Source: Psychrobacillus sp. INOP01
GTDB taxonomy: Bacteria; Bacillota; Bacilli; Bacillales_A; Planococcaceae
DNA: 64,000 nt
Direction of reading: 5' to 3'
Assembly (NCBI RefSeq): GCF_018140925.1
Contig: NZ_CP073315.1
Location: 620,001 to 684,000, forward strand
Below the pieces are notes generated by a model that did not search any database, had not been told where the DNA came from, and saw only the letters and a list, made by a program, of their open reading frames with translations. Of the stretch, positions 45,821 through 55,378 are shown one piece after another. Numbering within the stretch: position 1 is the stretch's first letter; each line of letters begins with the position of its first letter. The position numbers and the translations under genes were made by a program.

Positions 45821-46750
45821 TTACAACATTTTTAAATCTTCTATAACTAAAGCAGCTTCTTCCCAATTCTTTACTGCAGCTCCTGAAGCAAGTGGATGTC
45901 CTCCACCACCATATTTTTTGGCTATTCCATTAATAACAGGACCTTTTGAACGAAGTCGAACTCGAATTTCTGAGGAGTCTTCTATAAAGAATACCCAACA
46001 TTTCATACCCTTCACATCAGCTAGCGCACTTACTAGCAGAGATGCTTCTGATTGATCTACTTTATACTTTTGAAGAATTTCTTTCGTTAGTTTAACATGG
46101 CCTACACCAGTTTCATCCATTTCAAAGTTTGCATATACATAGCCTTTTAGCTGAAGGAGATTTCTTTCAACCTCATACATTCCATTATATAAAGCAGTAC
46201 TATCAAAATCATATGTTAGCAACTCTCCAGCAAAATCCATAGTCTGCTTGGTTGTACTTTGGAACATAAATCTACCTGTATCTCCTACAATTCCTGCAAA
46301 TAATAAACGTGCGATGGAAGTATCCATTTTCCACTGTTTATATTCTTTTGCTTCCACGAACAACTCACATATCATTTCACTAACAGAACTAGCTTCTGGA
46401 TTTACCCACAGCAAATCGCCATAGGCATCATCATTAGGATGATGATCTATTTTCAAAAGAAAACTTCCTAGTTTATAGCGAGCATCATCAATTCTTTCCG
46501 TATTTGCTGTATCTGTAACAATGATTAAAGCATCTTGAAAATCCTCGTCGGAAACATTGTCAGGATGAGCAAGAAAATTTAATGTATCATCATGAGTGCC
46601 GGTTGCTAAGACTTTCTTTGTTGGATAATTTAATGCAATGAGCTCTTTTAATCCGATTTGCGAACCATAGGCATCTGGATCAGGTCTAACATGGCGATGC
46701 AAAATAATTTTGTCATACTTTTCGATTGTGTCTATGATTTGTCTTTTCAT
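45821..46750 (-). CDS. nrnA: NrnA: oligoribonuclease / pAp phosphatase
   Basis: A 309-residue DHH-DHHA1 phosphoesterase. Metal ligands appear in ILHRHVRPDPDAYGSQIG (about 14-31), VTDTANTER, and the DHH triad in LKIDHHPNDDAYGD (about 102); the DHHA1 part ends with GGGGHPLASGAAV. It degrades short RNA oligomers and 3'-phosphoadenosine 5'-phosphate. Neighbours dnaE and ytpI match B. subtilis ytqI context. Confidence 0.95.
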   Translation of the reverse strand: MKRQIIDTIEKYDKIILHRHVRPDPDAYGSQIGLKELIALNYPTKKVLATGTHDDTLNFLAHPDNVSDEDFQDALIIVTDTANTERIDDARYKLGSFLLKIDHHPNDDAYGDLLWVNPEASSVSEMICELFVEAKEYKQWKMDTSIARLLFAGIVGDTGRFMFQSTTKQTMDFAGELLTYDFDSTALYNGMYEVERNLLQLKGYVYANFEMDETGVGHVKLTKEILQKYKVDQSEASLLVSALADVKGMKCWVFFIEDSSEIRVRLRSKGPVINGIAKKYGGGGHPLASGAAVKNWEEAALVIEDLKML

Positions 46751-46845
46751 CTGAAATTACCTCGCTTGTTTGGTTTTACTATTCGCATTTTTATAAACTT
46801 CCCTTTACAATAGAAAGAAGGTTAACTTTTTATTGGAGGTTCATT

Positions 46846-47151
46846 ATGCTTAATATTATATTAGTAGCTGCAATAGTAGTTACATTTGTTTGGTATTTTT
46901 ATTTTAAAACGAAACAATTCCGCACAACATTACCTATTCGTAAAAAATGGTATGGTGCAAAAGCTTCTATATGCCTTGGTACTTTTTTGTTATTTTTCGG
47001 TATTAACTTTTTAATCATTTACCAGTCTTCCATAACCTATGTTGTTGCTGGTCTGTTTATCTTGCTAGGAGGTTATTTTACTTATCATAATGTAAAAGTG
47101 GCCAAGCATTACGGGCAATTCGTAGTAGAAGAATTATCTATAAATCAATGA
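46846..47151 (+). CDS. ytpI: YtpI family membrane protein
   Basis: A 101-residue protein with three hydrophobic segments (about 1-18, 41-60, 65-84) and the family stretch FRTTLPIRKKWYGAKASICLG in the first loop. Function unknown. Start ATG follows TGGAGG by 6-7 nt. Divergent from nrnA; the same pair occurs in B. subtilis. Confidence 0.85.
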   Translation: MLNIILVAAIVVTFVWYFYFKTKQFRTTLPIRKKWYGAKASICLGTFLLFFGINFLIIYQSSITYVVAGLFILLGGYFTYHNVKVAKHYGQFVVEELSINQ

Positions 47152-47181
47152 TGCAGCTAAACTAGCTGCATCATTTTTTTT
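47148..47181 (+). terminator. Terminator after ytpI
   Basis: Perfect 12-bp stem ATGATGCAGCTA/TAGCTGCATCAT with a 3-nt loop and T8. The stem includes the ytpI stop codon. Confidence 0.9.
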
Positions 47182-47204
47182 CATTAGATTTACATAAATA
47201 ATAC

Positions 47205-47327
47205 TGTGGAATTCCGTTGCAGTCGGACGCTTTCCGCGGGCGAGGCCGAGCCTCCTCGGTCGCTATGCTCCCTGTGGGGTCTCGACTTTCTCGCTTATCC
47301 CGCTGGAGTCGCCGACTTCCACTACAA
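47205..47327 (-). repeat. GC-rich repeat, family B copy 6
   Basis: Read on the minus strand it begins ATTGTAGTGGAAGTCGGCGA and matches the copy at 37131-37250 through CCAGCGGGATAAGCGAGAAA, GAGGAGGCTCGGCCTCGCC and CCGCGGAAAGCGTCCGACTG. It lies between the ytpI terminator and ytoI. Confidence 0.85.
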
Positions 47328-47383
47328 TTAATTAAATGAGTAGAAATCTAAAATATAAAAAACTCGTTAATCTTCCACTATTC

Positions 47384-48691
47384 TTATCTTTCCAGTAACT
47401 GATACGTTACCATAGCTTTTCCGACTAATAGTTTGTCATTAAAGATTTCTATATCCATCTTCGCTACTTTTCTGCTCAATTCTAACACTCTGGCTTGAAT
47501 GCGTAGGATACTTTCTAGCTGAATTGGCTTCGTATAGTAAATGGTCAAATTCTCCACGACACTTTCTCCACGTTTACGAATTTTCAAAGTTTGTGCCCCG
47601 GTTTCGGTTACTAATATCGTAAAAGCACCATTGGACATAGCGCCATAATGATCTGTCATTTGTGGTGTAACAACAAATTCAAATATAAAATCTTCTGTAG
47701 AAATGATTTTTATTTGTTGCTTTACAATGTCGTCTATCGTTTCACCATTTTGTGGTTGTCTAGCAGCAGCTTGTAGTGCCTTTAATACATCTTGTCTACT
47801 AATGACGCCCTCTAAATAATTTGTATCGCGGACCACTGGCAACAAGTCTACACCCTCCCAGATCATTCGATGGCTCGCAGAAGATACACTTGTTTTCATC
47901 GTGACAGAAATCGGATTCTTAGTCATAACTTTTTCAATTGGTTCATTATTCGATTTACCGATGACATCTCTCGCAGTAATAATTCCTACTAGTTTCTTCG
48001 ATGCATCTACTACTGGGAAAACACCATGCGTCGTAACATCATTCAGTACTCGGTACTGTTTGACTTTATCTGTAGAGTACAAATACGACGTCTCTTGGAG
48101 TGGAACATATATATCCTCGATTAATAACACATCTTTTTTAATAAGTTGGTCATCAATGGCACGATTAATCATCGTAGCTACGGTAAATGTATCAAAACTA
48201 GTGGATATGACAGGAAGCTCTAGCTCGTCCGATAACCTTTTTGTATTCTCTGTAACATCAAAGCCACCTGTAACCAATACTGCTGCACCTGCTTGTAACG
48301 CAGTTTCATGAACCTTTAGTCGATTTCCTGCTATTAATAGATTACTTGGTTCTACATACCGCATCATATCTTCAAGTTGCATTGCACCAATGACAAATTT
48401 GTTTAATGTTTTATGCAATCCGGTTTTTCCACCTAAAACCTGTCCATCCACAATGTTTACTACTTCTGCATAGGTTAAACGCTCGAAATGCTCTTTTTTC
48501 TTTAACTCGATGCGAATCGTCCCTACTCGTTCTATTGTACTAACTAGCCTTCTAGTTTCTGCCTCTTTAATCGCACGATAGGCTGTCCCCTCACTGACAG
48601 TCAAATCTTTTGCTATTTGTCTCACAGATATTTTATCGCCAACTGGAAGTTTTTCAATGTATGCTAAAATTTGTTCATGTTTTGTTGTCAT
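47384..48691 (-). CDS. ytoI: YtoI: HTH-DRTGG-CBS-hotdog regulator
   Basis: A 435-residue multidomain cytosolic protein. In order: an N-terminal helix-turn-helix (about 15-60; VSEGTAYRAIKEAETR), a DRTGG domain (about 75-185), two CBS domains (about 195-310; VVDASKKLVGIITARD, VVRDTNYLEGVISRQD) and a C-terminal hot-dog thioesterase-like domain (about 330-430). The CBS pair probably binds an adenine nucleotide. The same architecture is known for B. subtilis YtoI and S. aureus CBS/DRTGG proteins; function is not established. Confidence 0.9.
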   Translation of the reverse strand: MTTKHEQILAYIEKLPVGDKISVRQIAKDLTVSEGTAYRAIKEAETRRLVSTIERVGTIRIELKKKEHFERLTYAEVVNIVDGQVLGGKTGLHKTLNKFVIGAMQLEDMMRYVEPSNLLIAGNRLKVHETALQAGAAVLVTGGFDVTENTKRLSDELELPVISTSFDTFTVATMINRAIDDQLIKKDVLLIEDIYVPLQETSYLYSTDKVKQYRVLNDVTTHGVFPVVDASKKLVGIITARDVIGKSNNEPIEKVMTKNPISVTMKTSVSSASHRMIWEGVDLLPVVRDTNYLEGVISRQDVLKALQAAARQPQNGETIDDIVKQQIKIISTEDFIFEFVVTPQMTDHYGAMSNGAFTILVTETGAQTLKIRKRGESVVENLTIYYTKPIQLESILRIQARVLELSRKVAKMDIEIFNDKLLVGKAMVTYQLLER

Positions 48692-48746
48692 GTAGTCACA
48701 TCCAAACGATTATTATACGTTTATTGTACCACATAAGCATCATCTC

Positions 48747-49436
48747 CTAGTCACGAGTCAATCGAACAAACTCTCCTGCGTTCAACACCTGAACTTCTGC
48801 AGTATCCACAAGCCTTTTGAATATTTGCGGATCTTGTTTTATCGGAGGAAACGTATTAAAGTGCACAGGTACTACAATTTGAGGTTTTAATAGTTGCACT
48901 GCATACGCAGCATCCTCTGGACCCATTGTAAAATTATCTCCAATTGGAAGAAACGCAACATCAATATTATTGCGTTCCCCTATTAGTTTCATATCTCCAA
49001 ACAAAGCTGTATCCCCTGCATGATAGATTGTTTTATCTTGTAAAGTAAGAAGGACTCCTGCTGGCATTCCACCGTATATAATTTCTCCATTCTCTGTTGT
49101 ATAAGAATTGCTATGGAATGCTTGTGTGAATTTCACTCTCCCAAACTCAAAATCATAAGCCCCCCCTATACCCATTGCATGCACATTAATACCGAATGAT
49201 TCGATATAGTTGGCAAGTTCGAAAGTCGCGATCACCGTGGCATTATTTCTTTTTGCAAGGTCAACTGTATCCCCAAAATGATCATTATGACCATGCGTCA
49301 ATAAAATAACATCTACTTTCTCTTCGCATGCGTTTAAATCGGTTTGTCCATTTCCTGTAATAAAAGGATCAATTATGATCGTGTGTGTATTTGTTTTTAT
49401 TTTCACAACTGAATGTCCGTGATAGCTAATTTGCAT
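48747..49436 (-). CDS. UPF0173 metal-dependent hydrolase, YtkL-like
   Basis: A 229-residue metallo-beta-lactamase-fold protein. The metal motif is [12 protein letters not shown] (about 50-60), with later ligands in [11 protein letters not shown] (about 138) and [10 protein letters not shown] (about 192). The fold starts [12 protein letters not shown]. Substrate unknown. It is divergent from the M24 peptidase gene; the two start regions are about 120 bp apart. Confidence 0.9.
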   Translation of the reverse strand: MQISYHGHSVVKIKTNTHTIIIDPFITGNGQTDLNACEEKVDVILLTHGHNDHFGDTVDLAKRNNATVIATFELANYIESFGINVHAMGIGGAYDFEFGRVKFTQAFHSNSYTTENGEIIYGGMPAGVLLTLQDKTIYHAGDTALFGDMKLIGERNNIDVAFLPIGDNFTMGPEDAAYAVQLLKPQIVVPVHFNTFPPIKQDPQIFKRLVDTAEVQVLNAGEFVRLTRD

Positions 49437-49559
49437 AATGTATTCTCTCCTTTGGATAATTTTTTTAAAGTATTACTCCTTATTATTCATTCAACGGAGA
49501 TGCCAGATATCCTTTATTCTGATATGCTTATAGTATTAAATTTAAAAAGAGGTGCCCTT

Positions 49560-50651
49560 ATGAATCAAACAGAAAAAATACAATCGTATCTACAAACTCA
49601 TCAAATTGATGCAGCATTTATCACTACTCCGGACAATGTTTTTTACTTTACAGGATTTAGAAGTAACCCACATGAACGTCTATTAGGTGTAGTAATTTTG
49701 AAGGAAGCTTCCCCATTTATCATTTGTCCTAAAATGGAAATTCCAGATGCAAAAGCAGCAGGATGGGACGGGGAAATAATCGGACATCAGGATACTGAAA
49801 ATGCATGGGATATCCTCGTACAAAAAATCACAGCAACAGCAGGTAATATCCAAAGCCTTGCCATTGAGAAATCACATATGACAGTGGAAAGGTTAGAGGC
49901 ACTCGAAGAACGAATAGCTACACTTCAAGTATCTAGAATCGACGAAAAAATTAATGACCTTCGTGTTATTAAGTCAGAAGAAGAATTAGTTAACATGCGC
50001 AAGGCAGCAGAGCTTGCAGACTATGCAATTGAAGTAGGGTGCAAGGAAATTGCAGAAGGTAAAACTGAGCTTGAAATATTGAATGCTATTGAATTAGCTG
50101 TAAAGGAAAAAGGAGCTGCGCAGATGTCATTCGACACAATGGTGCTAAGTGGGCCTAAAACAGCTTCTCCTCACGGAACTCCTGGAGACCGTAAAATACA
50201 AAAAGGTGACTTTGTACTTTTTGACTTAGGCGTAGTTTACAAAGGCTATTGCTCAGACATTACTCGTACAGTAGCATTCGGTGAACCTACTCCAGACAAA
50301 CGTGAAATATATGAAACGGTTCGCCGAGCAGAAGAGGCAGCGGTTGAAGCAGTAAAACCTGGCATTACTGCAATGGAACTTGATAAAATTGCGAGAGATG
50401 TTATTACAGAAGCTGGTTACGGTGAGTATTTTACACATCGTTTAGGACATGGACTTGGAATTTCAGTTCATGAATTCCCATCGATTACTGGTGTAAACGA
50501 TATGAAACTTGAAACAGGCATGGTATTTACAATCGAGCCAGGTATTTATCACCCGGATATTACTGGTGTTCGTATAGAAGATGATGTAGTTGTAACAGAA
50601 AATGGAGTAGAAGTTTTAACAAAGTTCCCAAAAGAATTACAAATTTTATAA
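49560..50651 (+). CDS. M24 family Xaa-Pro dipeptidase/aminopeptidase
   Basis: A 363-residue cytosolic peptidase with an N-terminal creatinase-like domain (about 1-130) and a C-terminal pita-bread domain. The five metal ligands are readable: D in VLFDLGVVYKGY, D in CSDITRT, H in HRLGHGLGISVHE, E in IEPGIYHP and E in VRIEDDVV. It removes residues next to proline. ATG at 49560 follows AGAGGTG; a frame extending to 49413 overlaps the divergent gene and lacks a ribosome site. Confidence 0.92.
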   Translation: MNQTEKIQSYLQTHQIDAAFITTPDNVFYFTGFRSNPHERLLGVVILKEASPFIICPKMEIPDAKAAGWDGEIIGHQDTENAWDILVQKITATAGNIQSLAIEKSHMTVERLEALEERIATLQVSRIDEKINDLRVIKSEEELVNMRKAAELADYAIEVGCKEIAEGKTELEILNAIELAVKEKGAAQMSFDTMVLSGPKTASPHGTPGDRKIQKGDFVLFDLGVVYKGYCSDITRTVAFGEPTPDKREIYETVRRAEEAAVEAVKPGITAMELDKIARDVITEAGYGEYFTHRLGHGLGISVHEFPSITGVNDMKLETGMVFTIEPGIYHPDITGVRIEDDVVVTENGVEVLTKFPKELQIL

Positions 50652-50661
50652 TAGATTTTGG

Positions 50662-50693
50662 AAAGCACTGTGAATCATCTGCAGTGCTTTTTT
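50662..50693. terminator. Bidirectional terminator between convergent genes
   Basis: AAAGCACTG/CAGTGCTTT stem with a loop of about 11 nt and a T run on the plus strand. It can also serve the minus-strand gene ending at 50692. Confidence 0.82.
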
Positions 50694-51453
50694 AGTTTTC
50701 AAATACCTTTACAAGTGGCCACATACGTACTTCGATCTTTTTCGAGTAATGTAAGATTGGTTTATCATTTTCTATAGAAAACCCCAGACTAGAGAGCATT
50801 GTGTTCACTTTTATTTCAGACTCTGCATTTTGCAGCAGCCATGGATGATGCAAAATGTCACAACGCAAAGGAATACCTCTCCCATTTAACGTATAAAGAC
50901 AATATCGTTCGACCAACCATTCATCAAATGATCCCTGTTTAGCAAAATATGGCTCTGAGACTGGACGATAATCAGCTATGAACTGTGCATCCCCACTCTT
51001 CCTTCTACTCTCATATCCAATCACATCGCCATGTTTTTCGACTTTCATTTGCGCATGGATATATGGTAAGTGATAAAATGTTCTAGCTACTTTTACAGCA
51101 AGAAGATTCTTTGCATCTAGACTAAAAAAGTATACTCCTGGTTTTCCATCAATCGTTACATATGTCCGAACATTCAGCTCTGGAAATTTATCGGTTCCTG
51201 GAACAGGAGGTAATCCACGCAATCGAATACTTGTCATGTGAAACGGTACTACACCGATCCAACACATGCCATCATAAGTATCTAGAGGAAATACTTCAGG
51301 AACTAGTTTACGTAAGACATCGAATCTAACCGGAAAATGAGCAAAAAGCAAATCATTCCAAGTTTGCTTCATTACCCATGGCAGGTTAGGTAGTGGCCAA
51401 AGTCTGTGACCAGCATCCCAGTTCATTTCTTTAGATTGATAGTAATCTGTCAT
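50692..51453 (-). CDS. YqjF family protein (DUF2071)
   Basis: A 253-residue protein of the YqjF/DUF2071 family. Characteristic segments are WNDLLFAHFPVRFDVLRKLV, WIGVVPFHMTSIRLRGLPP and FPELNVRTYVT. No transmembrane segment or signal peptide. Biochemical role unknown. It stands alone between the M24 peptidase and the crcB pair. Confidence 0.85.
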   Translation of the reverse strand: MTDYYQSKEMNWDAGHRLWPLPNLPWVMKQTWNDLLFAHFPVRFDVLRKLVPEVFPLDTYDGMCWIGVVPFHMTSIRLRGLPPVPGTDKFPELNVRTYVTIDGKPGVYFFSLDAKNLLAVKVARTFYHLPYIHAQMKVEKHGDVIGYESRRKSGDAQFIADYRPVSEPYFAKQGSFDEWLVERYCLYTLNGRGIPLRCDILHHPWLLQNAESEIKVNTMLSSLGFSIENDKPILHYSKKIEVRMWPLVKVFEN

Positions 51454-51524
51454 ATTTCTCTAGCTCCTTTTCCCAATATATTAATACATACTCATATATG
51501 CCTATTGTGCCCCCGATACCTTTA

Positions 51525-51866
51525 TTAGAATATCAAGTATCCAACATAAGCAAAAACAAATCCGCCCAAATAAGTAGCAAGGAAATACATCAGCCATGAT
51601 TTAGGATACTTTTGTAAAGAATATAATTCTTTATTAAATGTAGAAAAGGTTGTAATGGAACCTAGGAGCCCTGTTCCAATTAAAACCATGTAAATTTCTC
51701 CTGCCTGACCACCGACCAACATACCAAGTAAAAAGGCTCCAACAAGGTTCACTAAAAGGGTTCCATATGGAAATGCACCACTTGTGCTTTTGTTCAGCTT
51801 TTTGGAAATAATATATCGAATATTTGCACCTATAAATCCTGCAATACCTACTAAGATGATACTCAT
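51525..51866 (-). CDS. crcB: Fluoride efflux channel CrcB, second subunit
   Basis: A 113-residue four-helix membrane protein of the CrcB/Fluc family, exporting fluoride. Family motifs GFIGANIRYIIS near the N-terminus, LLVNLVGAFLLG and the TGLLGSITTFSTFNKE fluoride-pore segment. Its start overlaps the upstream crcB by 4 nt. Two adjacent, diverged copies suggest a heterodimer of inverted topology, a common arrangement in Bacillales. Confidence 0.93.
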   Translation of the reverse strand: MSIILVGIAGFIGANIRYIISKKLNKSTSGAFPYGTLLVNLVGAFLLGMLVGGQAGEIYMVLIGTGLLGSITTFSTFNKELYSLQKYPKSWLMYFLATYLGGFVFAYVGYLIF

Positions 51867-52219
51867 TTAGTCACCTCATTTTTCCAGCCAACATTACTCA
51901 TAATTATTCCACCTACAACGCTAAGCGTAATATAAATTATTGCAAGAACAATTTGTCCATTCTCTATCATCGTTATCGTTTCCACACTAAATGCGGAAAA
52001 GGTTGTAAAAGATCCTAAAAAACCTGTTCCAATAGCAGTCTTCAATTTATAAGAAAAGGGTAGTGATCTCGAGGTTATAAAAGCCAATGCATAGCATCCA
52101 ACCAAATTGACCAATAAAGTAGCGAATGGAAACCCTGATTCAGGTATCATAAAAACACCTATCAAATATCTTGCAATTGCCCCTAAAGAACCTGCGAATC
52201 CTATGTACATATACACCAT
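51863..52219 (-). CDS. crcB: Fluoride efflux channel CrcB, first subunit
   Basis: A 118-residue CrcB/Fluc protein with GSLGAIARYLIG, LLVNLVGCYALAF and GTGFLGSFTTFSAFSVE. The ATG at 52219 is chosen since GGGGTG lies 6 nt before it; a GTG three codons upstream is part of that site. It is coupled to the second crcB. I looked for a fluoride riboswitch in the 60 nt between this gene and ald and did not find one. Confidence 0.92.
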   Translation of the reverse strand: MVYMYIGFAGSLGAIARYLIGVFMIPESGFPFATLLVNLVGCYALAFITSRSLPFSYKLKTAIGTGFLGSFTTFSAFSVETITMIENGQIVLAIIYITLSVVGGIIMSNVGWKNEVTK

Positions 52220-52240
52220 GAAGATCACCCCATTAACTAG

Positions 52241-52274
52241 AAATCACTCAAAGCATTATTGCCTCGAGTGATTG
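52241..52274 (-). terminator. Possible hairpin after ald
   Basis: AATCACTC/GAGTGATT stem with a long loop, weak T run. A poor terminator by sequence. Confidence 0.4.
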
Positions 52275-52285
52275 ATATAAAAATA

Positions 52286-53401
52286 TTAATTTAAAAGCGA
52301 AGTTACATCCACATAAGGTAGGTCCTGTGCTTCTGCAACTGCTTTAAAGGTAACATGTCCAGCTAAAGTATTCAGCCCCTTTTGAAGAGAAAGATTATCT
52401 AGACATGCTTGTCTATAGCCTTTGTTGGCAATTTGTAGCGCATACGGTATTGTCGCATTTATTAGCGCCATTGTAGAAGTTCTTGGTACAGCTCCAGGCA
52501 TATTGGCAACAGCGTAATGTACTACTCCATGCTTTTCATACGTCGGGTTATCATGTGTTGTAATGCGATCAGAAGTTTCGAAAATCCCACCTTGGTCGAT
52601 TGCAATATCAATAACAACAGAACCAGGAGACATCGTTTTAATCATTTCCTCTGTTACTAGTTTCGGAGCTTTTGCACCAGGTATTAAAACACATCCAATA
52701 ACTAAATCCGCTTCTTTAACTGCTTCTGCAATATTATACGGACTAGAAATCAATGTTTGGATGCTTGAGCCAAAGATATCCTCTAATTGGCGAAGACGAT
52801 CTGGGTTTAAATCGATGATCGTAACTTGTGCTCCCATTCCAATTGCAACACGAGCGGCATTAGCACCAGCGATTCCACCGCCTATGATTGCTACTTTCGC
52901 ACGTGGAACTCCAGGAACTCCTCCAAGTAATATTCCTTTACCCCCGTTAATTTGTTCTAAATACTGCGCACCAATTTGAGTTGCCATACGACCGGCAACT
53001 TCACTCATCGGAGACAATAACGGTAATGTATTATTAGGCAATTGAACTGTTTCATAAGCAATTGCTGTAACTTTTTTATCTAATAATACTTTTGTTAAAT
53101 CTGCTTCAGGTGCTAAATGTAAATACGTGAAAAGAATCGACTCTTTGCGAATTAAGTCATATTCCGCATGAGTAGGTTCCTTTACTTTCATTACCATTTC
53201 TTGATTCCATGCTTCTTCTGCTGTTGGTACAATTTTTGCTCCTGCAACAATATAGTCTTCATCAGTAAAGCTTGATCCAAGTCCAGCTCCAGTTTCAATA
53301 AAAACTTCATGTTTATAATGCGTTAAACTTACTACCCCAGCCGGTGTCATTGCAACGCGATTTTCATTGTTTTTTGTTTCTTTTGGAATCCCAATACGCA
53401 T
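52286..53401 (-). CDS. ald: Alanine dehydrogenase
   Basis: A 371-residue NAD-dependent enzyme interconverting L-alanine and pyruvate/ammonia. It starts [18 protein letters not shown], with the pyruvate-binding lysine in [11 protein letters not shown] (about 74), His in TYLHLAPE (about 96) and the NAD motif [16 protein letters not shown] (about 170). The ATG at 53401 is placed 9 nt after AGGAGG; an upstream frame to 53449 is not supported. In spore formers it serves alanine use and sporulation. Confidence 0.96.
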   Translation of the reverse strand: MRIGIPKETKNNENRVAMTPAGVVSLTHYKHEVFIETGAGLGSSFTDEDYIVAGAKIVPTAEEAWNQEMVMKVKEPTHAEYDLIRKESILFTYLHLAPEADLTKVLLDKKVTAIAYETVQLPNNTLPLLSPMSEVAGRMATQIGAQYLEQINGGKGILLGGVPGVPRAKVAIIGGGIAGANAARVAIGMGAQVTIIDLNPDRLRQLEDIFGSSIQTLISSPYNIAEAVKEADLVIGCVLIPGAKAPKLVTEEMIKTMSPGSVVIDIAIDQGGIFETSDRITTHDNPTYEKHGVVHYAVANMPGAVPRTSTMALINATIPYALQIANKGYRQACLDNLSLQKGLNTLAGHVTFKAVAEAQDLPYVDVTSLLN

Positions 53402-53628
53402 ATTTCGCATCCTCCTATGTAAAACCATGTTGTTGTGAAAATGACACATTATTTTCCTGCATCATTTCATACAAATCCATTTTATCATTTATATATTTAA
53501 AATACTGCAACAATTTATTTTTCTGTTACAAGCGTTCACAAATATGACGAAATAAAAATGAATAAAAAGAAGGAATATGTCTAACAATCTCGAATAATAT
53601 ATATATAACCAACAAGGAGGTTTTTATA

Positions 53629-54084
53629 ATGACATTAAAATATAATCAAATTTTAGTTGCTGTCGATGGTTCAAAAGAAGCTGAATATGCATTTAAAAAA
53701 TCAGCTTCTATTGCTGCACGTAACAACGCAACATTAAATCTTATCAACATTATCGATACTCGTTCATTTGCAGCAATTGAGGCTTATGACCGTTCTATCG
53801 CTGAAAGAGCTCAAACTTTTGCAGAAGATCTACTAGGTGGATATAAAAAAGAAGCACTTGCTGCTGGAGTAAAAAATGTCAATGTCATAGTAGACTACGG
53901 TTCACCAAAAACAATGATTTCTAAGGACATTGCTAAAAAAGTAGAAGCAGATCTAATCATCTGTGGTGCTACTGGTCTAAATGCAATGGAAAGATTCTTA
54001 ATCGGTAGCGTATCCGAATATATCGTACGTTCTGCTTCCTGTGATGTTCTTGTAGTTCGTACTGACGAAATACTAGATGTATAA
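53629..54084 (+). CDS. Universal stress protein (UspA family)
   Basis: A 151-residue USP with the ATP-binding variant: ILVAVDGSKEAEYAF at the N-terminus and GATGLNAMERFLIGSVSEYIV, the G-2x-G-9x-G-S motif of ATP-binding members, at about 115-135. AAGGAGG stands before the ATG. It is a single plus-strand gene with a strong terminator. No stress-type promoter could be assigned in 53450-53628; a cre-like TACAAGCGTTCACA there has three mismatches. Confidence 0.93.
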   Translation: MTLKYNQILVAVDGSKEAEYAFKKSASIAARNNATLNLINIIDTRSFAAIEAYDRSIAERAQTFAEDLLGGYKKEALAAGVKNVNVIVDYGSPKTMISKDIAKKVEADLIICGATGLNAMERFLIGSVSEYIVRSASCDVLVVRTDEILDV

Positions 54085-54100
54085 TATCATAGAATAATTT

Positions 54101-54145
54101 AAATGGTTGGCCGTGATTCTTCTCTCACGTCCAACCATTTTTTCG
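54101..54145 (+). terminator. Terminator after uspA
   Basis: AATGGTTGG-CGTGA/TCACG-CCAACCATT stem with one mismatch and a T6 run. Confidence 0.85.
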
Positions 54146-54224
54146 GTTATTAGATAGAATTGCCTAGTTTCTCATATTCTAGTCAAGTGCTACAATATTA
54201 ACTATTCCTAAGACCTTAATCCAC

Positions 54225-54551
54225 TTAAAGATCATTATTCTTTTTGGTTTTTGAAAAGTTAAAAATCCCCATTACCAAACAGAACATACTTAAACTCCAT
54301 GCCACTCCAGCAAACCCTATTCGAAGTGATATCTCTTCCGATGCCATTAGATGATTAATATCAAAGAATATAACTTTAAACAAAAAATATGCTGCACCTG
54401 AAAATAATCCAAAATGTAACAATACCCAAATGTAGCCAGTACTAGTATTTCTATTTTTTACCCAGAAGAGAAATGTAATTAAAACGGCTATCCCCATAAT
54501 AATAGTGTAACCGACGATTAGCATTCCTTTTACTTCTTGTTCTAGTGGCAT
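54225..54551 (-). CDS. Small hypothetical membrane protein
   Basis: A 108-residue protein I do not recognise. It has four hydrophobic stretches (about 11-30, 40-60, 78-100, with a short amphipathic one between) and a basic C-terminus (SKTKKNNDL). AAGGAGG precedes the ATG. It has no obvious operon partner; the next minus-strand gene upstream ends in a terminator at 54701-54736. Codon pattern and ribosome site support a real gene. Confidence 0.6.
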   Translation of the reverse strand: MPLEQEVKGMLIVGYTIIMGIAVLITFLFWVKNRNTSTGYIWVLLHFGLFSGAAYFLFKVIFFDINHLMASEEISLRIGFAGVAWSLSMFCLVMGIFNFSKTKKNNDL

Positions 54552-54700
54552 TAGAAAACCTCCTTAGATAATCTGCCAAAGCACTCAAACTTTCTAAATC
54601 TTACTTTTTAAGTATCTGAGGGTGTTTCATATTCCCTAAATTTACCTTCTAACTCTCTATTCTATAATTTCTTCCAAAACTCCTGCCTCTACTTTAAACG

Positions 54701-54736
54701 AAAAGGGCATAGAGTATTTTCTCTATGCCCTCTTTT
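54701..54736. terminator. Terminator after trmO
   Basis: AAAAGGGCATAGAG/CTCTATGCCCTCTTTT stem with a 6-nt loop and A/T on both flanks. Confidence 0.82.
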
Positions 54737-54793
54737 ATATGTCACTTTAAATATTTGTTCAGTTACATTTAAACAGGAACAAGTATATGGATG

Positions 54794-55252
54794 TTATTCC
54801 CAATAATTTCTCATTAAATCAGATGCCCATATAGGCTGCTTTATTTCACCTTTTGGTAAAAATTCATTCATAATAGGCTTTATATCTAAAATCGGCGTAC
54901 CATCAATTGCATCTAATCCTTTGACGAATAAAGAGTTACCGTCTTTACTAATTAGTTCAACCGCTGTTACTCCAATCCTATTCGGTCGATTTTTTCCCCT
55001 TTGAGCAAAAATACCAACCTTCGGATAATCTTTGTTGTTTCTAGGATGTCTCGACGTATATTGAATATCGTTTTCTTGAACTAAGTGAAATAGATATATT
55101 ATCTCCAAGTGACTAAAAGACGTAATTTCATCCAGACAGCTAATGTCCCAATTCTTATCCAACTTTATTTCTGAAACAACTTCTCCCCAGTAATCATCCT
55201 TTGGTGTTTTACGCTCATTAAAAGTTACTCCTATTGATTCTAAAGTAAACAT
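54794..55252 (-). CDS. trmO: TrmO-type SAM-dependent tRNA methyltransferase
   Basis: A 152-residue single-domain protein of the TsaA/TrmO family (YaeB beta-barrel), which methylates N6 of t6A37 in some tRNAs. The signature TSRHPRNNKDYPKVGIFAQR and GKNRPNRIGVTAVELI covers the SAM site. It lacks the C-terminal extension of E. coli TrmO, as many Gram-positive forms do, so its substrate is less certain. Confidence 0.8.
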   Translation of the reverse strand: MFTLESIGVTFNERKTPKDDYWGEVVSEIKLDKNWDISCLDEITSFSHLEIIYLFHLVQENDIQYTSRHPRNNKDYPKVGIFAQRGKNRPNRIGVTAVELISKDGNSLFVKGLDAIDGTPILDIKPIMNEFLPKGEIKQPIWASDLMRNYWE

Positions 55253-55340
55253 ATACCATAATCCCCCAATCCTTATATAGGATTACAATAACAGAACTTC
55301 ATAAATCTAGGGATTACAGATTATTTATAAAGAGTAATAT

Positions 55341-55372
55341 GAATTCCTTATTGTAAATCTACATTAAGGAAT
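55341..55372 (-). terminator. Weak hairpin after ackA
   Basis: AATTCCTTA/TAAGGAATT stem with a 14-nt loop, no strong T run. Tentative. Confidence 0.35.
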
Positions 55373-55378
55373 TGGCCC

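Noticed and set aside
52220-52285. Fluoride riboswitch upstream of crcB
   Set aside because: The gap is only about 65 nt and lacks the conserved riboswitch core; the GGGGTGATC there is the ribosome site.
53520-53540. cre or sigma-B site before uspA
   Set aside because: TACAAGCGTTCACA has three mismatches to the cre pattern, and no GTTTAA/GGGTAT pair at the right spacing was found.
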